From: Anaerolineales bacterium
GTDB lineage: Bacteria > Chloroflexota > Anaerolineae > Anaerolineales > Villigracilaceae
Direction of reading: 5' to 3'
DNA length: 64,000 nt
Assembly: GCA_030834895.1 (NCBI GenBank)
Contig: JAUQXA010000033.1
Coordinates: 38,877 to 102,876, forward strand
This document shows positions 41,746 to 53,335 of the stretch, piece after piece. The notes beneath the pieces are model-generated. The model saw only the letters and a program-made list of their open reading frames with translations, was not told where the DNA came from and searched no databases. Within the stretch, counting starts at the first letter, position 1; every line of letters starts with the position of its first letter. The position numbers were made by a program, and so were the translations under genes.

Positions 41746-42750
41746 CACTTGCGGTAGATTTCTGCGGATCATGTTCAACATGCCGAAGCCGCGTATCGTG
41801 CCTTGCACTACACAGGTCAGCGGGTTGTCCACAAGATAGGCGGGAATGCCGAGCGACTTGGTGAGCAGCTTATCCACACCGCGCAGGAGGGCGCCACCGC
41901 CGCACAGGGCCACGCCGCGGTCGATGATGTCAGAGACCAACTCGGGCGGGGTCTTTTCCAGCACCTTACGGCCCGACTCGACGATCTGCTTCAACGGGTC
42001 CTGCAAGGCTTCGACGATCTCACCCGTTGTCAGCATGACAGGACGCGGCAGGCCGGTGACCTGATCCTGTCCCTGCACTTCCATGCTGTTTTCGATATCC
42101 TGCGGGACAGCCGCGCCAATGCGGGTCTTGAGCTGTTCGGCGGTCAGTTGGCCGATGACCACGCCGTATTTCCGGCGCACATAGTTGACGATAGCTTCGT
42201 CCAAATCCATGCCACCCACGCGCAGGGTGTCTGCCGCCACGATGCCGTACATTGCCATCACCGCCGCTTCGGTGCATCCACCGCCGAGGCTGATGATCAT
42301 GTTTCCAGACGGGGAATTGATGGGCAGGTCGATGCCAATTGCCGCCGCCAAAGGCTGTTGGATGAGGAAGGCTTCGCGGCTTCCCGCTTCCATCACGGCT
42401 TCATAGACTGCGCGACGCTCCACACTGGTCACTCCAAACGGGACGGAGATCATCACCCGCGGGCGGAAGATGCGCATTGAGCCGCTGACGCGTTGTAACA
42501 GATATTGCAAAAGGGTTTCGGTGATTTCGTAATCGGCGATCACACCGTTTCGGAGCGGACGCGCAACTTCGATGCTGTCGGGGACCTTGCCAAACATGTC
42601 ACGCGCTTCGAGTCCGGCCGCAACCATCTTCTGGTCGTCCACTTCGATGGCGACAATCGTCGGCTCTTCCAACAGCACCTGAGTGCTGTCGGCAATGCGC
42701 GTGTACATGGTGCCCAGGTCAACACCCAGTTCTTTGGAAAACATGGCCAC
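41743..42750 (-). CDS. mreB: MreB/Mbl-like actin homologue
   Basis: 335 aa, usual length. Actin-fold motifs: LGVDLGTMYTRI (phosphate 1), ISLGGGCTEAAVM (phosphate 2) and CGGGALLRGVDKLL (adenosine). The N-terminus lacks an amphipathic helix. Begins four bases after the end of atpC in the same unit, an uncommon location for a cell-shape gene. Confidence 0.9.
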   Translation of the reverse strand: MAMFSKELGVDLGTMYTRIADSTQVLLEEPTIVAIEVDDQKMVAAGLEARDMFGKVPDSIEVARPLRNGVIADYEITETLLQYLLQRVSGSMRIFRPRVMISVPFGVTSVERRAVYEAVMEAGSREAFLIQQPLAAAIGIDLPINSPSGNMIISLGGGCTEAAVMAMYGIVAADTLRVGGMDLDEAIVNYVRRKYGVVIGQLTAEQLKTRIGAAVPQDIENSMEVQGQDQVTGLPRPVMLTTGEIVEALQDPLKQIVESGRKVLEKTPPELVSDIIDRGVALCGGGALLRGVDKLLTKSLGIPAYLVDNPLTCVVQGTIRGFGMLNMIRRNLPQV

Positions 42751-42753
42751 AGT

Positions 42754-43194
42754 TTATTGTTCCGTATAATGAGAACGGGCACTGCTCTTGCCGTAACGAC
42801 GCGCGGCTTCGAGACGGAGATTGGACTTCCGCAGGGCGGCTTCCATTGCAAGGTAGGCGTCTGTATCCGGCGGCACTCCCTTGGCAATCGCCTCTTCTGC
42901 GCGTGTGCGGGCAGCTTCTGCGCGGGCAACATCGATCTCCCGCACATTTTCAGCCGCGTCCGCAAGCACGGTGACGATCCTGGGTTGTACCTCGGCAATA
43001 CCACCAGCGACGGTAAAGACTTCCTCATTCCCCTTTTGGCGGACTTTGATGAGTCCAAACTTCAAGGAGGTGAGAACAGGCGCATGTCCGGGGAGGATAC
43101 CCATTTCCCCTGCCGCACCAGGCAGGACAACGATATCCACGTCACCCGTGAATACCGTGCGGTCCTGAGAAACAATTTCACAACGAATAGTCAT
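42754..43194 (-). CDS. atpC: ATP synthase epsilon subunit
   Basis: 146 aa. Beta-sandwich start (IRCEIVSQDRTVFTGDVD), LPGAAGEMGILPGHAP hallmark, and the C-terminal helical hairpin rich in Ala, Glu and Arg. Central stalk and inhibitor of F1. Confidence 0.95.
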   Translation of the reverse strand: MTIRCEIVSQDRTVFTGDVDIVVLPGAAGEMGILPGHAPVLTSLKFGLIKVRQKGNEEVFTVAGGIAEVQPRIVTVLADAAENVREIDVARAEAARTRAEEAIAKGVPPDTDAYLAMEAALRKSNLRLEAARRYGKSSARSHYTEQ

Positions 43195-43209
43195 AAGTCA
43201 CATCCATTT

Positions 43210-43313
43210 CGTCACACTTGCACCTGCGTGCAAGTGCAGGTGTTGCGGCCGCAGGCTGAAGAAGCAATCTAAACACACGAGATTGCTTCGTCCCTGTCGG
43301 GGCTCGCAATGAC
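43210..43313. repeat. Dispersed palindromic element, copy 8 (one end altered)
   Basis: GAAGCAATCT / GAGATTGCTTCGTC inner arms and the GCTCGCAATGACG end are intact. The other end is replaced by a CACTTGCACCTGCGTGCAAGTGCAGGTG hairpin. Lies in the atpD-atpC gap. Confidence 0.75.
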
Positions 43314-43319
43314 GGGTGG

Positions 43320-44735
<1,416 letters not shown>

Positions 44736-45626
44736 TTATTTCGCGGCCAGCGCTTCCGCGCCGCCGACAATGTCCAAGATATCGTTCGTAATGCCCTGCT
44801 GACGGACTTTGTTGTATGCCAATTGCAGCGCGCCGACCAGTTCCTTCGCGTTGTCGGTGGCGTTGCGCATGGCAACCATACGGGCAGCGTGTTCGCTGGC
44901 CTGTGATTCCAAAACTGCCTGATAAACCTGCAAAGCAGTAAAGCGCGGGATGATCTCGTCGAGGATGCCGCGCATGTCCGGTTCATACTCATAAGCCGCC
45001 GCGGGCCCGTTGGACTGGTGTTCGAAATCCCTCACGCGGCCTTCGCCTTCAAGTTCGAGCGGCAGGAGTTTCTTTACGCTGGCCACCTGGCGTCCCATGT
45101 TGACGAAACTGGTGTAAACGAGATAGACCTCATCCACCTTGTGCGTGCTGAATTCCTCCACCGCGAGTCGCCCAATGGCGGAAATATCGGTAAAGGTTGG
45201 GGCGGCGGGCAGGTTGCTGAAATCTGCAATCACCTTTTTGCCGCGACGGATGAGCAGGTCACGTCCCTTGCGGCCGACTGCGATGTATTCAATCGGCGCG
45301 GCGGACTTGTCAAAACGCTGGGCGGTGAAGCGGATAACATTGGAGTTGTACGCGCCCGCGAGACCGCGGTCGCCGGTGATAACCACCACCAATATCTTTT
45401 TCACTTCATCACGATGCGCCAAAAGCGGGTGCAGGCTGTCACGTCCCGGTTGTTCGGAGACGTGCTTCAACACCTGCCAGGCTTTGGTCGCATACGGACG
45501 GGTCGCCATGACCGCATTAATCGCCTTGCGGACCTTGCTGGCGCTCACCGTTTCCAGCGCGCGTGTGACCTGCGAAATGTTTTTTACGCTCTTGATTCTG
45601 AGCCGCATTTCACGAGCGGAAGCCAT
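44736..45626 (-). CDS. atpG: ATP synthase gamma subunit
   Basis: 296 aa. The N-terminal helix (MASAREMRLRIKSVKNISQVTRALETVSASK) and the C-terminal ITNDILDIVGGAEAL segment are typical. Rotor shaft of F1. Confidence 0.96.
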   Translation of the reverse strand: MASAREMRLRIKSVKNISQVTRALETVSASKVRKAINAVMATRPYATKAWQVLKHVSEQPGRDSLHPLLAHRDEVKKILVVVITGDRGLAGAYNSNVIRFTAQRFDKSAAPIEYIAVGRKGRDLLIRRGKKVIADFSNLPAAPTFTDISAIGRLAVEEFSTHKVDEVYLVYTSFVNMGRQVASVKKLLPLELEGEGRVRDFEHQSNGPAAAYEYEPDMRGILDEIIPRFTALQVYQAVLESQASEHAARMVAMRNATDNAKELVGALQLAYNKVRQQGITNDILDIVGGAEALAAK

Positions 45627-45665
45627 GAGTTAGTTCCTTAGTCAAGTAGTTGATTGGTTGAACAG

Positions 45666-47330
45666 TTAAGCTTGCCAGCCCGCGCGGAACGCGTCGAGGG
45701 CCTTGGTCAACACAGCGCGGTTGTCATCGGTGATGGTCTTGCGGGAAATGATGTCCTTGCCGATTTCGGGATATGAAGAAGCCATAAAGCGGATCAAGTC
45801 AGCCTGCCACTGCGCCATCTTTTCGAGCGGAACGCCATCTGCATAGCCGTTCGTGCCCGCAAAGATGACTATCACCTGATTCTCGAGATCCATTGGCTGA
45901 TACTGCGGCTGCTTGAGGATCTCCTGCATCCTTTGACCGCGGCTTAATTGCTGCTGCGTGGACTTATCCAAATCGGAGGCCATCAATGCGAACGCTGCCA
46001 ACTCGCGGTAGGCCGCCATATCAAGGCGCAGACGACCCGCCACCTGCTTCATGGCCTTGGTCTGGGCGTCGCCACCCACGCGGGAGACTGAGATACCCAC
46101 GTTCACTGCCGGGCGAATGCCCGCATTGAAGAGGTTACCTTCCAGATAAATTTGTCCATCGGTGATGGAAATAACATTTGTGGGGATATAAGCAGACACA
46201 TCACCAAGCAGGGTCTCAATGATGGGCAGGGAGGTTAGCGAACCGCCCGAACCGGCAACCTTGAGGATCTTGTAATCGTCCACATTGTCCATATGCTTGT
46301 GGGCTTCCACTGCTTCATCCTTCGCGATGGGACCTGTGTAAACTTTCCCATCCACGCCGTCTCTTTCGGAGGCAAGTTCGTTCGGGTAATCCTTCCTGAC
46401 GATAACATATTTATTCGCAAGACGGGCAGAGCGCTCCAGCAGACGAGAGTGGAGATAGAACACGTCGCCGGGGTAGGCTTCACGTCCGGGCGGGCGGCGG
46501 AGAAGCAGGGAAACCTGGCGGTATGCCCACGCGTGCTTGGAGAGGTCATCGTAAATAATGAGGGCGTCGCGTCCTGTCTCCATGAATTCCTCGCCAATGG
46601 CGGTACCGGCGTACGGGGCAATGTATTGCAATGCGGCGGATTCATCCGCTGCGGCGACCACAACAATCGTGTGTTCCATCGCGCCGTGTTTTTCGAGGAT
46701 GCCCACCGTACGGGCGACGGCGGCTTTCTTTTGTCCGATGGCAATGTAGATGCAAATCAGGTCTTTCCCCTTTTGGTTGATGATGGTGTCGATGGCGATG
46801 GCGGTCTTGCCGGTCTGACGGTCGCCGATGATCAATTCGCGCTGACCACGCCCAACGGGGATCATCGAGTCGATGGATTTGATACCCGTTTGAACAGGAG
46901 TGTCCACGTCCTGACGTTCCACCACACCGGGAGCGATGCGTTCGATGGGACGGAAGCCTGTGGTGGCGATGGGACCCTTGCCGTCAATCGGCTCACCCAA
47001 TGCGTTCACCACGCGTCCGATCATGGCGTCACCCACAGGGACGGAGGCAATGCGTCCCGTGCCACGCACAGTCATCCCTTCGGTGATTCCGTCGTACGCA
47101 CCCATCACGATCACGCCGACGCTGCTCTCTTCGAGGTTGAACGCCGTGCCCATCACGCCGTTGGAAAACTGGACAAGCTCCTGTGCCTTGACATTCGCAA
47201 GGCCCTTCACACGAGCAATCCCATCACCCGCTTCCAACACGACACCAATATCGCTTACGCTGAATTCAGGGGTAAAACCTTCGATTTGTTTTTGCAAATC
47301 GCTGGTGATTTGCTTGATCAGGTCTGACAT
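45666..47330 (-). CDS. atpA: ATP synthase alpha subunit
   Basis: 554 aa from the ATG at 47330, longer than most (about 505-515). GGAGG lies nine bases upstream; the longer frame has no family match. P-loop [13 protein letters not shown] and [20 protein letters not shown] are present. First gene of atpA-G-D-C-mreB. No delta, a, b or c subunit genes are adjacent, so Fo is encoded elsewhere. The gap to the divergent ATP-grasp gene (47331-47596) shows no further gene. Confidence 0.95.
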   Translation of the reverse strand: MSDLIKQITSDLQKQIEGFTPEFSVSDIGVVLEAGDGIARVKGLANVKAQELVQFSNGVMGTAFNLEESSVGVIVMGAYDGITEGMTVRGTGRIASVPVGDAMIGRVVNALGEPIDGKGPIATTGFRPIERIAPGVVERQDVDTPVQTGIKSIDSMIPVGRGQRELIIGDRQTGKTAIAIDTIINQKGKDLICIYIAIGQKKAAVARTVGILEKHGAMEHTIVVVAAADESAALQYIAPYAGTAIGEEFMETGRDALIIYDDLSKHAWAYRQVSLLLRRPPGREAYPGDVFYLHSRLLERSARLANKYVIVRKDYPNELASERDGVDGKVYTGPIAKDEAVEAHKHMDNVDDYKILKVAGSGGSLTSLPIIETLLGDVSAYIPTNVISITDGQIYLEGNLFNAGIRPAVNVGISVSRVGGDAQTKAMKQVAGRLRLDMAAYRELAAFALMASDLDKSTQQQLSRGQRMQEILKQPQYQPMDLENQVIVIFAGTNGYADGVPLEKMAQWQADLIRFMASSYPEIGKDIISRKTITDDNRAVLTKALDAFRAGWQA

Positions 47331-47596
47331 TAGGTAACCTCCGCCAAGATTCTTATAACGTACAAGAACCCGGATAAGGGCTTTATCCGGGTGGTCTGTA
47401 AATTTCCGCTCATCGTCCTTACGCACTTTTTGTGAGCGGGGATACAAGCAATGCAATGATACCTGAAAGGCTCATGATTGTCTAGTTTTCATTATAAATT
47501 ACCTTAAAAGAATTCGAGGAATCCGCGTTTACCCTTGCCATCCGGACAGCATGTACTATACTAGCGCCCGTTATTTCATCTAGTTAAGGAGTAAAA

Positions 47597-48748
47597 ATGC
47601 CCGAATCACTTGACCATGGGGAGGATAAACCTCCTGGTCATCGCATGAAACATTATTGGAAAATCGCCGTCCTTGCCAATATCAAAGATGAAAATCTGCC
47701 CAAGCCGGAAGGTGTGCCGCCGGACGCCTTCGCTGACTACGACCACATCGAAACTGTGGAATCGCTCCGTGCCGCGCTCGAAACTGATGGCCATTCGACG
47801 GTCTTTATTCAGGCTGACAAGGACCTGCCTTATGCCCTGCGTGATGAGAATCCCGACATTTGCTTCAACATCGCCGAAGGACTCGGGGGTGATGCGCGTG
47901 AAGCCCAGGTTCCGGCGCTGCTTGAATTGCTGGGCATCCCCTATACCGGCTCACGTGTGCTTGCCAACGGCATCTCGCTCGACAAAACCCTCACCAAACG
48001 CATTTGGCGCGACCGCCGCCTGCCCGTCGCGCCGTTTCAGGAATTCCTCATCGGTGATGAACCCCTGCGCGCGGAGTTGAATTTCCCGCTCTTCGTCAAA
48101 CCGGCGCGTGAAGGCACAGGCATGGGCGTGGACATGAATGCCCTGGTCAACAACGAAAAGGAATTACGCGAACGTGTGACCTACATTATCAATACTTATC
48201 AACAGCCTGCGCTCGTGGAGACCTTCCTGCCGGGACGTGAATTCACCGTCGGCATTCTGGGACGGGCCGATGCGAAGCTCTATTCGCGTCACCCCGAATG
48301 GTACGAGAAGGACGGTTTCCACCGCTTCCCCATCCTAGAACTGGATACTACTCATTCAGACACACCCTGGATCTATACAAACGAAGCCAAGTCGAAGGAT
48401 GTCGGCGCGAACGGGTACCTGGGATATTTTTGCCCTGCGGATGTCGAACCCGAACTGGAAAAGAAACTGAAATCCCTTGCCCTGCGTGCCCATCAACTGC
48501 TTTACACCCTCGATGTTTCACGCACCGACATCCGCCTTGATGAAAAGGGCAATCCATGCCTGATCGAGATCAATACCCTGCCAGGTCTTACTCCCGATTA
48601 CAGCGATCTATGTCTGCAAGCCAAAGCAGAGGGCATTCGCTACGAAGACCTGGTGCTTGAAATACTATATCTTGGCGCGAGTCGCTGGGGGATGTTGGAA
48701 CCACAAGAGATAAACGACTCCCCAAATAAAAGACTAGCCTTTAAGTGA
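47597..48748 (+). CDS. D-Ala-D-Ala ligase-like ATP-grasp enzyme
   Basis: 383 aa. AAGGAG six bases before the ATG. The ATP-grasp core has NIAEGLGGDAREAQVPALLELLG, TGSRVLANGISLDKTLTKRIW, FVKPAREGTGMGV and CLIEINTLPGLTPDYSDL, the last being a ligase family signature. A true Ddl is possible, but the N-terminus (PEGVPPDAFADYD) and the isolated location suggest a paralogue with another substrate. Confidence 0.88.
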   Translation: MPESLDHGEDKPPGHRMKHYWKIAVLANIKDENLPKPEGVPPDAFADYDHIETVESLRAALETDGHSTVFIQADKDLPYALRDENPDICFNIAEGLGGDAREAQVPALLELLGIPYTGSRVLANGISLDKTLTKRIWRDRRLPVAPFQEFLIGDEPLRAELNFPLFVKPAREGTGMGVDMNALVNNEKELRERVTYIINTYQQPALVETFLPGREFTVGILGRADAKLYSRHPEWYEKDGFHRFPILELDTTHSDTPWIYTNEAKSKDVGANGYLGYFCPADVEPELEKKLKSLALRAHQLLYTLDVSRTDIRLDEKGNPCLIEINTLPGLTPDYSDLCLQAKAEGIRYEDLVLEILYLGASRWGMLEPQEINDSPNKRLAFK

Positions 48749-48749
48749 C

Positions 48750-48776
48750 AGCCATTGAGGGACTGTCTCTTTTTAG
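48750..48776. terminator. Weak terminator between convergent genes
   Basis: GACAGCC pairs with GG..CTGTC across ATTGA, followed by TCTTTTT (48766-48772 region). Confidence 0.5.
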
Positions 48777-49565
48777 TCAGGAACGATGGACACGCAACGC
48801 CAGTTGATAACGCCCCGCATGGAAGATTACCGTGCTATATTCCACTGGCAACCCCTTTCTATCGGTGGCGACTCGTTTCACGCGCACGACCGGCGCTCCC
48901 TTTTTTACGCCCAGTAAAGTGGCATATTCTGTAGTGGCGGGTTCGGCGGAAATCAAATCCAGCGCATCCTGCGGATGTGCGCCATAGAGTTCTTCGAGGG
49001 TCACGTACGTCGAGCGGTTGTTTAGGTCAACAGTGGACATTTCAGGAAAACGCTCGTAGGGGAAATACATGTCTTCGACAGCCAGTGGCAACTCACGAAT
49101 CATTCGCAGGCTGCGGATATGTACCATCTGTGCATTGGGAGGCAACTTCAATTCCTTCCAGGCCTCGCCGCTTGCGGCAACCACTTCCTGAACCAGGATT
49201 TCATTGGAAGGCTCCAATCCGTCCTGGGTGAGACTCTCGGTCATACTGAAAAGCGGACCATCCACCACATGTGTGCGCTTGCTGGCCGGCAGGACAAAGG
49301 TCCCCTTGGAGCGCTGGCGAACCAAAAATCCCTCACCTACCAGCTCGCGGTAGGCACGATGGATTACCAGGCGGCTGATCCCCAATTGGTCACTCAGGCT
49401 AAATTCGCTAGGCAGCATCTCTCCGGGTTTCAATTCACCTGACAGGATCAATTCCTTGATCGCTTCCTTGATCTGATGATAGTAAGGAACTGCCGAACCT
49501 TTTGTAACCTTGATATCTAGCGGCACTGATTCGCCGGACCTTGAAGATGGTGAATTTTTCATCAT
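48777..49565 (-). CDS. GntR family regulator, HutC/UTRA subfamily
   Basis: 262 aa. N-terminal winged helix (about 20-90) with LSDQLGISRLVIHRAYRELVGEGFL; C-terminal UTRA ligand domain ending AGRYQLALRV. Last gene of the kinase-lyase-SCP2-AOR unit, so it probably senses a substrate or intermediate of that route. A TGTATA-N4-TATACA site overlies the unit's promoter. Confidence 0.92.
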   Translation of the reverse strand: MMKNSPSSRSGESVPLDIKVTKGSAVPYYHQIKEAIKELILSGELKPGEMLPSEFSLSDQLGISRLVIHRAYRELVGEGFLVRQRSKGTFVLPASKRTHVVDGPLFSMTESLTQDGLEPSNEILVQEVVAASGEAWKELKLPPNAQMVHIRSLRMIRELPLAVEDMYFPYERFPEMSTVDLNNRSTYVTLEELYGAHPQDALDLISAEPATTEYATLLGVKKGAPVVRVKRVATDRKGLPVEYSTVIFHAGRYQLALRVHRS

Positions 49566-49586
49566 GCTCCTAACTGTAATCGTTCT

Positions 49587-51401
49587 TCAGAGCCCCAATT
49601 GCCGAATAACTACATTGGAAGGGTATCCGGTTTGGGGGTCCCAATCGAATTCGGCATAGGCTCCCGCCAGCAACAAATCCATATCCGGAGTCTTCCCGGA
49701 TGTTCCTCCATCCTTCAAAGGCTTCAGTAAGAGTTCCGGCAGATGATCATTGGCACGCGTTAGACCCAATTTGAAATTCAACAACCGTTTGATGTTCACG
49801 ATGTTCTTACCAATGGACATGAGATCATCCACCTTCAAGTCCCAACCGGTTACCTGATTGATCGCCGCTGATAACAGAACCGCGCCCGGATTTTCAAATT
49901 GACAAAGGGTCAGCGAGTTATAAAGATTGCGCCAGGCTTGCATCCGCGCAGACGTCCTTCCCTTTTCGATTGAATTTTCGTGACGATTACCTGGCTCCAG
50001 TCCCAGTTCCTCGACAACACCCTGACCAACATCAAGTCCAAACATATCCCCTTGCATGTGACATGCCCCACGCGGAGACAGCGCATACGTGACTGCCATT
50101 CCCAAGAACGCGCGCGGATCGTGCATGGGTACCTCGAGCCGGTTGACAGTAGCCGCCAGTTCAGGAGCACCAACATACTCCGCAAGCGCCGCATTACCCT
50201 CCGCAAGCAGAGCGCCGAATCCCTGACGGTGGGCGGTCATCTCAATCAGGCGAAAGACCAGGTCGGGGTCGCCGTAGTGCAGCTCGATGCCGTCAGTTTG
50301 GGACATAGTCAACAAGCCACGTTCGAATAACTCAAAGGACAAGGCAATGGTGGCTCCGAGGCTGATTACATCCATCCCATAGATGTTACAGAGATGACTC
50401 GCATGAATTGGCACTTGAAGGTCACTGATCATCAACAGAGAACCGAACGCGCCAATCGTTTCGTATTCAGGGCCGTCCACCTTTTCATCTCCATAGGCTG
50501 GAGATTTCGTTTCCCGTCCGCAAGCGATGACGCATTTATGACAGGCCCGGTTGCGGGTCAGAAATTTTTCGCTTAGGTCCACGCCGGAAAGGTTGTCTGC
50601 CGGCGCCCATTCACCAACTTGATAATAACGAATAGGCAAGTCCCCCATGTAGTGACTCATGTTGACGTAACTGGCAGTTCCCGCCTCCCGCAGGGATTGG
50701 GCGGAGAAATCGTCCTTGAACAAAGCCAGCGCCTGGTTGGAACTTGCCTTGAAACCTTCCGGGTCGAACAACGGAATCTTTCCACTGCCACGCACGGCAA
50801 TAGCTTTCAAGAGTTTTGACCCCATGACCGCGCCCATCCCTGTACGGGCGGCAAAACGTCCGTGGTCGTTTGCAATGCCGGAAACTTTTACCAGATTCTC
50901 CCCCGCGATTCCAATGCAGGCCACACGTACCTTTGCATCACCCATCATCTGCTGCAAACGCTGCTGGGTAACGTAGATGTCGCTGCCCCATAAGTCGCTT
51001 GCATCGTGGAGTTCCGTCTTGCCATCCACAATCGAAAGCCAGACGGGATGTTCCGCCTTGTCAGTGATCAAGATACCATCATAGCCAGCATAACGTAACT
51101 CGGGGCCGAAAAATCCGCCGCTGTTTGCCTCGCCCCAGATTCCAGTCAGTGGCGAACGGGCACACACGCTGTAACGACCAGCAGAGGTCAGCGACGTCCC
51201 AACCAGTGGGCCGGTCAAAAAGAAAAGCGGAGCCTCAGGCGAAAGAGGATCTGTGTTGGCGTCAATCATGTCGTAAAAGTAGCGCGCCGCCAGTCCGCTC
51301 CCCCCTATAAAATCGCGCGCGTACTTCGCGTTCAGCGGTTCGTCCCAAACTTTCGCAGCGCTCAAGTCAACGCGGAGAATCTTTCCGAGGTATCCGTACA
51401 T
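49587..51401 (-). CDS. Aldehyde:ferredoxin oxidoreductase (tungsten/molybdopterin)
   Basis: 604 aa, full length AOR. N-terminal GYLGKILRVDLSAAKVWDEPL, pterin-binding segments GGSGLAARYFYDM and TGMGAVMGSKLLKAIAV, and the 4Fe-4S cysteines CHKCVIAC with a late fourth Cys (TLCQFENPG). Oxidises aldehydes to acids with ferredoxin. Beside an S1P-lyase homologue, its substrate is probably the aldehyde released by the lyase (inference). Confidence 0.93.
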   Translation of the reverse strand: MYGYLGKILRVDLSAAKVWDEPLNAKYARDFIGGSGLAARYFYDMIDANTDPLSPEAPLFFLTGPLVGTSLTSAGRYSVCARSPLTGIWGEANSGGFFGPELRYAGYDGILITDKAEHPVWLSIVDGKTELHDASDLWGSDIYVTQQRLQQMMGDAKVRVACIGIAGENLVKVSGIANDHGRFAARTGMGAVMGSKLLKAIAVRGSGKIPLFDPEGFKASSNQALALFKDDFSAQSLREAGTASYVNMSHYMGDLPIRYYQVGEWAPADNLSGVDLSEKFLTRNRACHKCVIACGRETKSPAYGDEKVDGPEYETIGAFGSLLMISDLQVPIHASHLCNIYGMDVISLGATIALSFELFERGLLTMSQTDGIELHYGDPDLVFRLIEMTAHRQGFGALLAEGNAALAEYVGAPELAATVNRLEVPMHDPRAFLGMAVTYALSPRGACHMQGDMFGLDVGQGVVEELGLEPGNRHENSIEKGRTSARMQAWRNLYNSLTLCQFENPGAVLLSAAINQVTGWDLKVDDLMSIGKNIVNIKRLLNFKLGLTRANDHLPELLLKPLKDGGTSGKTPDMDLLLAGAYAEFDWDPQTGYPSNVVIRQLGL

Positions 51402-51420
51402 TTTATATTTGCATCAAAAA

Positions 51421-51473
51421 TTTGGACTCAGGAAGCTCGCTTCCGAGTCGGATGGCTGGCCGTCCGACTCCAG
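51421..51473. repeat. Multi-hairpin element in the AOR-SCP2 gap
   Basis: GGAAGC-TC-GCTTCC (51431-51444) and GGATGG-CTGG-CCGTCC (51450-51465) hairpins enclosed by TTTGGACTC and GACTCCA. Same family as 53336. Confidence 0.65.
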
Positions 51474-51491
51474 GGGTAAGCCAATCGTACT

Positions 51492-51902
51492 TCAGCCGAC
51501 AAACTCGGTCGGGATTTTTGTCGCGCAGAGCACGAACTCGGTTGTGGCCTTGGGATTGCGCTGAATCTGAGCCATGTTGCCGCGCACTTTCAACTTACCC
51601 GTGAACATGCTCTGAAGCGGGTCCAGCTTGCCTTCAATCACCTTGCGCCAGATGGAATACGGTGCGGAAACAGTGTACATTGCCTTTTTCTCATCGAGGC
51701 TGCCGGTCTGCATTGCGTCAGGGCTTTTACCTTCCTTGACATCGATGTACAAATAGGCGGTATCCTGATAAACGGCATCCGGCTGGATAACAAACAGGAA
51801 GTCACCCACCCAGGCGGCGGAAGATTGTGCGTAGGTTTCGCTTGCATTCAACTCGGCGCTCAAGGCCTTGATCCATTCATCGGAGGGAAATTTGATTGCC
51901 AT
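51492..51902 (-). CDS. SCP-2 sterol/lipid-transfer family protein
   Basis: 136 aa, a single SCP-2 domain: FPSDEWIKALSAELN at the start, GDFLFVIQPD, a central beta sheet and MFTGKLKVRGNMAQI near the end. Such domains bind lipids in a hydrophobic tunnel. Between AOR and the lyase it may hold a lipid-like substrate or aldehyde (inference). Confidence 0.85.
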   Translation of the reverse strand: MAIKFPSDEWIKALSAELNASETYAQSSAAWVGDFLFVIQPDAVYQDTAYLYIDVKEGKSPDAMQTGSLDEKKAMYTVSAPYSIWRKVIEGKLDPLQSMFTGKLKVRGNMAQIQRNPKATTEFVLCATKIPTEFVG

Positions 51903-51916
51903 TGCAGACTCCTTTT

Positions 51917-53311
51917 TTATTCCACGTCGTACCAGGCTTCGACAAAGGACTTCATGCCCATCTGCAGGATTTCGCGGCCGTCGGCAGTGCTGCCCATCCC
52001 ATACAGGAAACCCGACTTGGGCGTTTCATACGGCGGGTTCTTCGCAAACTGGACGGCTTCACCCAAATCCTTGACAAACTTTTCAGCAATCCCCGGCAGG
52101 GATTGACGCAATGTCAGGCAGAAGTGGAACCCGGCAGGCTTCTGGCAGCCATTCATACGCCAGCCTTTGCCAGCCAGATAATCGTTGACAAAGTACGGAT
52201 CGATCACATCAGATGTAATGCTGATCAGGAAGGTAGGGTGCCTTCCCATGATGTGCAGTTCAGGAATCTTGGCGATGCCAGCCCGGATCTTATCCGAAGC
52301 ATCCATGATGGCCCTCGCCGCCTTCAGATAGCCTTCCTCGCCCATGCTGACCATGGCTGCCCAGGTTGCGGCGCTGAGTCCGCCCGAACGGCTGCCCTGA
52401 ACAGTGGGAGAGACATAGATACCACCGGGCCAGTCGTCCTGCGCAAAGAACATGTAGCGGCGAAGGTCCTTGTTGCGGAATGTGATTGTGGATGTTCCTT
52501 TTAAGCCGTATCCATATTTGTGCGTATCGCATGATATCGAAGTCACACCCGGTAGTCTGAAATCAAATGGCGGCACGTCATAACCGAGCTTTTCGATCCA
52601 TGGCAGGATGAAGCCGCCGAGACAGCCATCCACATGCAGACCAATTTTGTGTTCGAGGGCGACCTCCGAGAGTTGTGTGATTGGGTCAACTACGCCGTGC
52701 GGATACGAACCGGCCGATGCCGCAAAGGCAACCGTGTTCGGGGTAATCTTCGCACGCATGGCTTCGACATCGGCTTCAAAGTCCGCAGTGACAGGCACGC
52801 GGATGACCTTCATCCCAAGATAATGGGCGGACTTCAGAAAGGCGGGATGGATGGTCTCAGGCGCGACAACTTCAGGCTGGGTAATTCCCTTCTGGTCCCT
52901 GCCCCACTCGCGGTAAACGAACATGGAATTATAGATGCTCTCGGTTCCACCCGATGTGACCGCGCCACAAGTTTCCTCGTCACCATGCAGCATCTTTGCA
53001 ACCATTGCGACAATCTCCGCCTCGAACTTCGTGCCGCTGGGACACATATCACGCTGAAGCAGGTTGACGTAGGAAAACGAACCAAAGACTTCGTTGAGGA
53101 AGGCATAATGTTCCTTGCCGCCGTGATACATCGTCCCCGAAACCAGGCCTGTTTCCCATTTCTTGTCCTCCTCCTCGGACATGAAGCAAACCTGCTTCAG
53201 GATTTCCTTCTGAGTCAGCCCCTTTGCGGGAATTTGGTCTATGACTCCGAAACGACTGTTATACGGATGAAGGTCACCAAAAATATCCATGCTATCTTGA
53301 TCGTCAGACAT
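51917..53311 (-). CDS. Sphingosine-1-phosphate lyase family PLP enzyme
   Basis: 464 aa from the ATG at 53311 (GGAG upstream). Strong similarity to eukaryotic S1P lyase as I recall it: GLVSGTMYHGG, KFEAEIVAMVAKMLHG, CGAVTSGGTESI, HVDGCLGGF, GVTSISCDTHKYGYGLKG with PLP-lysine K265, and DWPGGIYVSPTVQGSRSGG. It is closer to this lyase than to glutamate or tyrosine decarboxylases. Lacks the N-terminal membrane helix of the eukaryotic enzyme. Expected reaction: phosphorylated 2-amino alcohol to aldehyde plus phosphoethanolamine. Confidence 0.88.
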   Translation of the reverse strand: MSDDQDSMDIFGDLHPYNSRFGVIDQIPAKGLTQKEILKQVCFMSEEEDKKWETGLVSGTMYHGGKEHYAFLNEVFGSFSYVNLLQRDMCPSGTKFEAEIVAMVAKMLHGDEETCGAVTSGGTESIYNSMFVYREWGRDQKGITQPEVVAPETIHPAFLKSAHYLGMKVIRVPVTADFEADVEAMRAKITPNTVAFAASAGSYPHGVVDPITQLSEVALEHKIGLHVDGCLGGFILPWIEKLGYDVPPFDFRLPGVTSISCDTHKYGYGLKGTSTITFRNKDLRRYMFFAQDDWPGGIYVSPTVQGSRSGGLSAATWAAMVSMGEEGYLKAARAIMDASDKIRAGIAKIPELHIMGRHPTFLISITSDVIDPYFVNDYLAGKGWRMNGCQKPAGFHFCLTLRQSLPGIAEKFVKDLGEAVQFAKNPPYETPKSGFLYGMGSTADGREILQMGMKSFVEAWYDVE

Positions 53312-53335
53312 TTTTACTCCTTTATTGAAGATGAT

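Noticed and set aside
16227..43313. CRISPR-like reading of the repeated TCATTGCGAG blocks
   Set aside because: Copies are kilobases apart, palindromic over their full length and lack regular spacers.
47331..47456. 42-residue N-terminal extension of AtpA
   Set aside because: No similarity to alpha subunits, and a good ribosome site precedes 47330.
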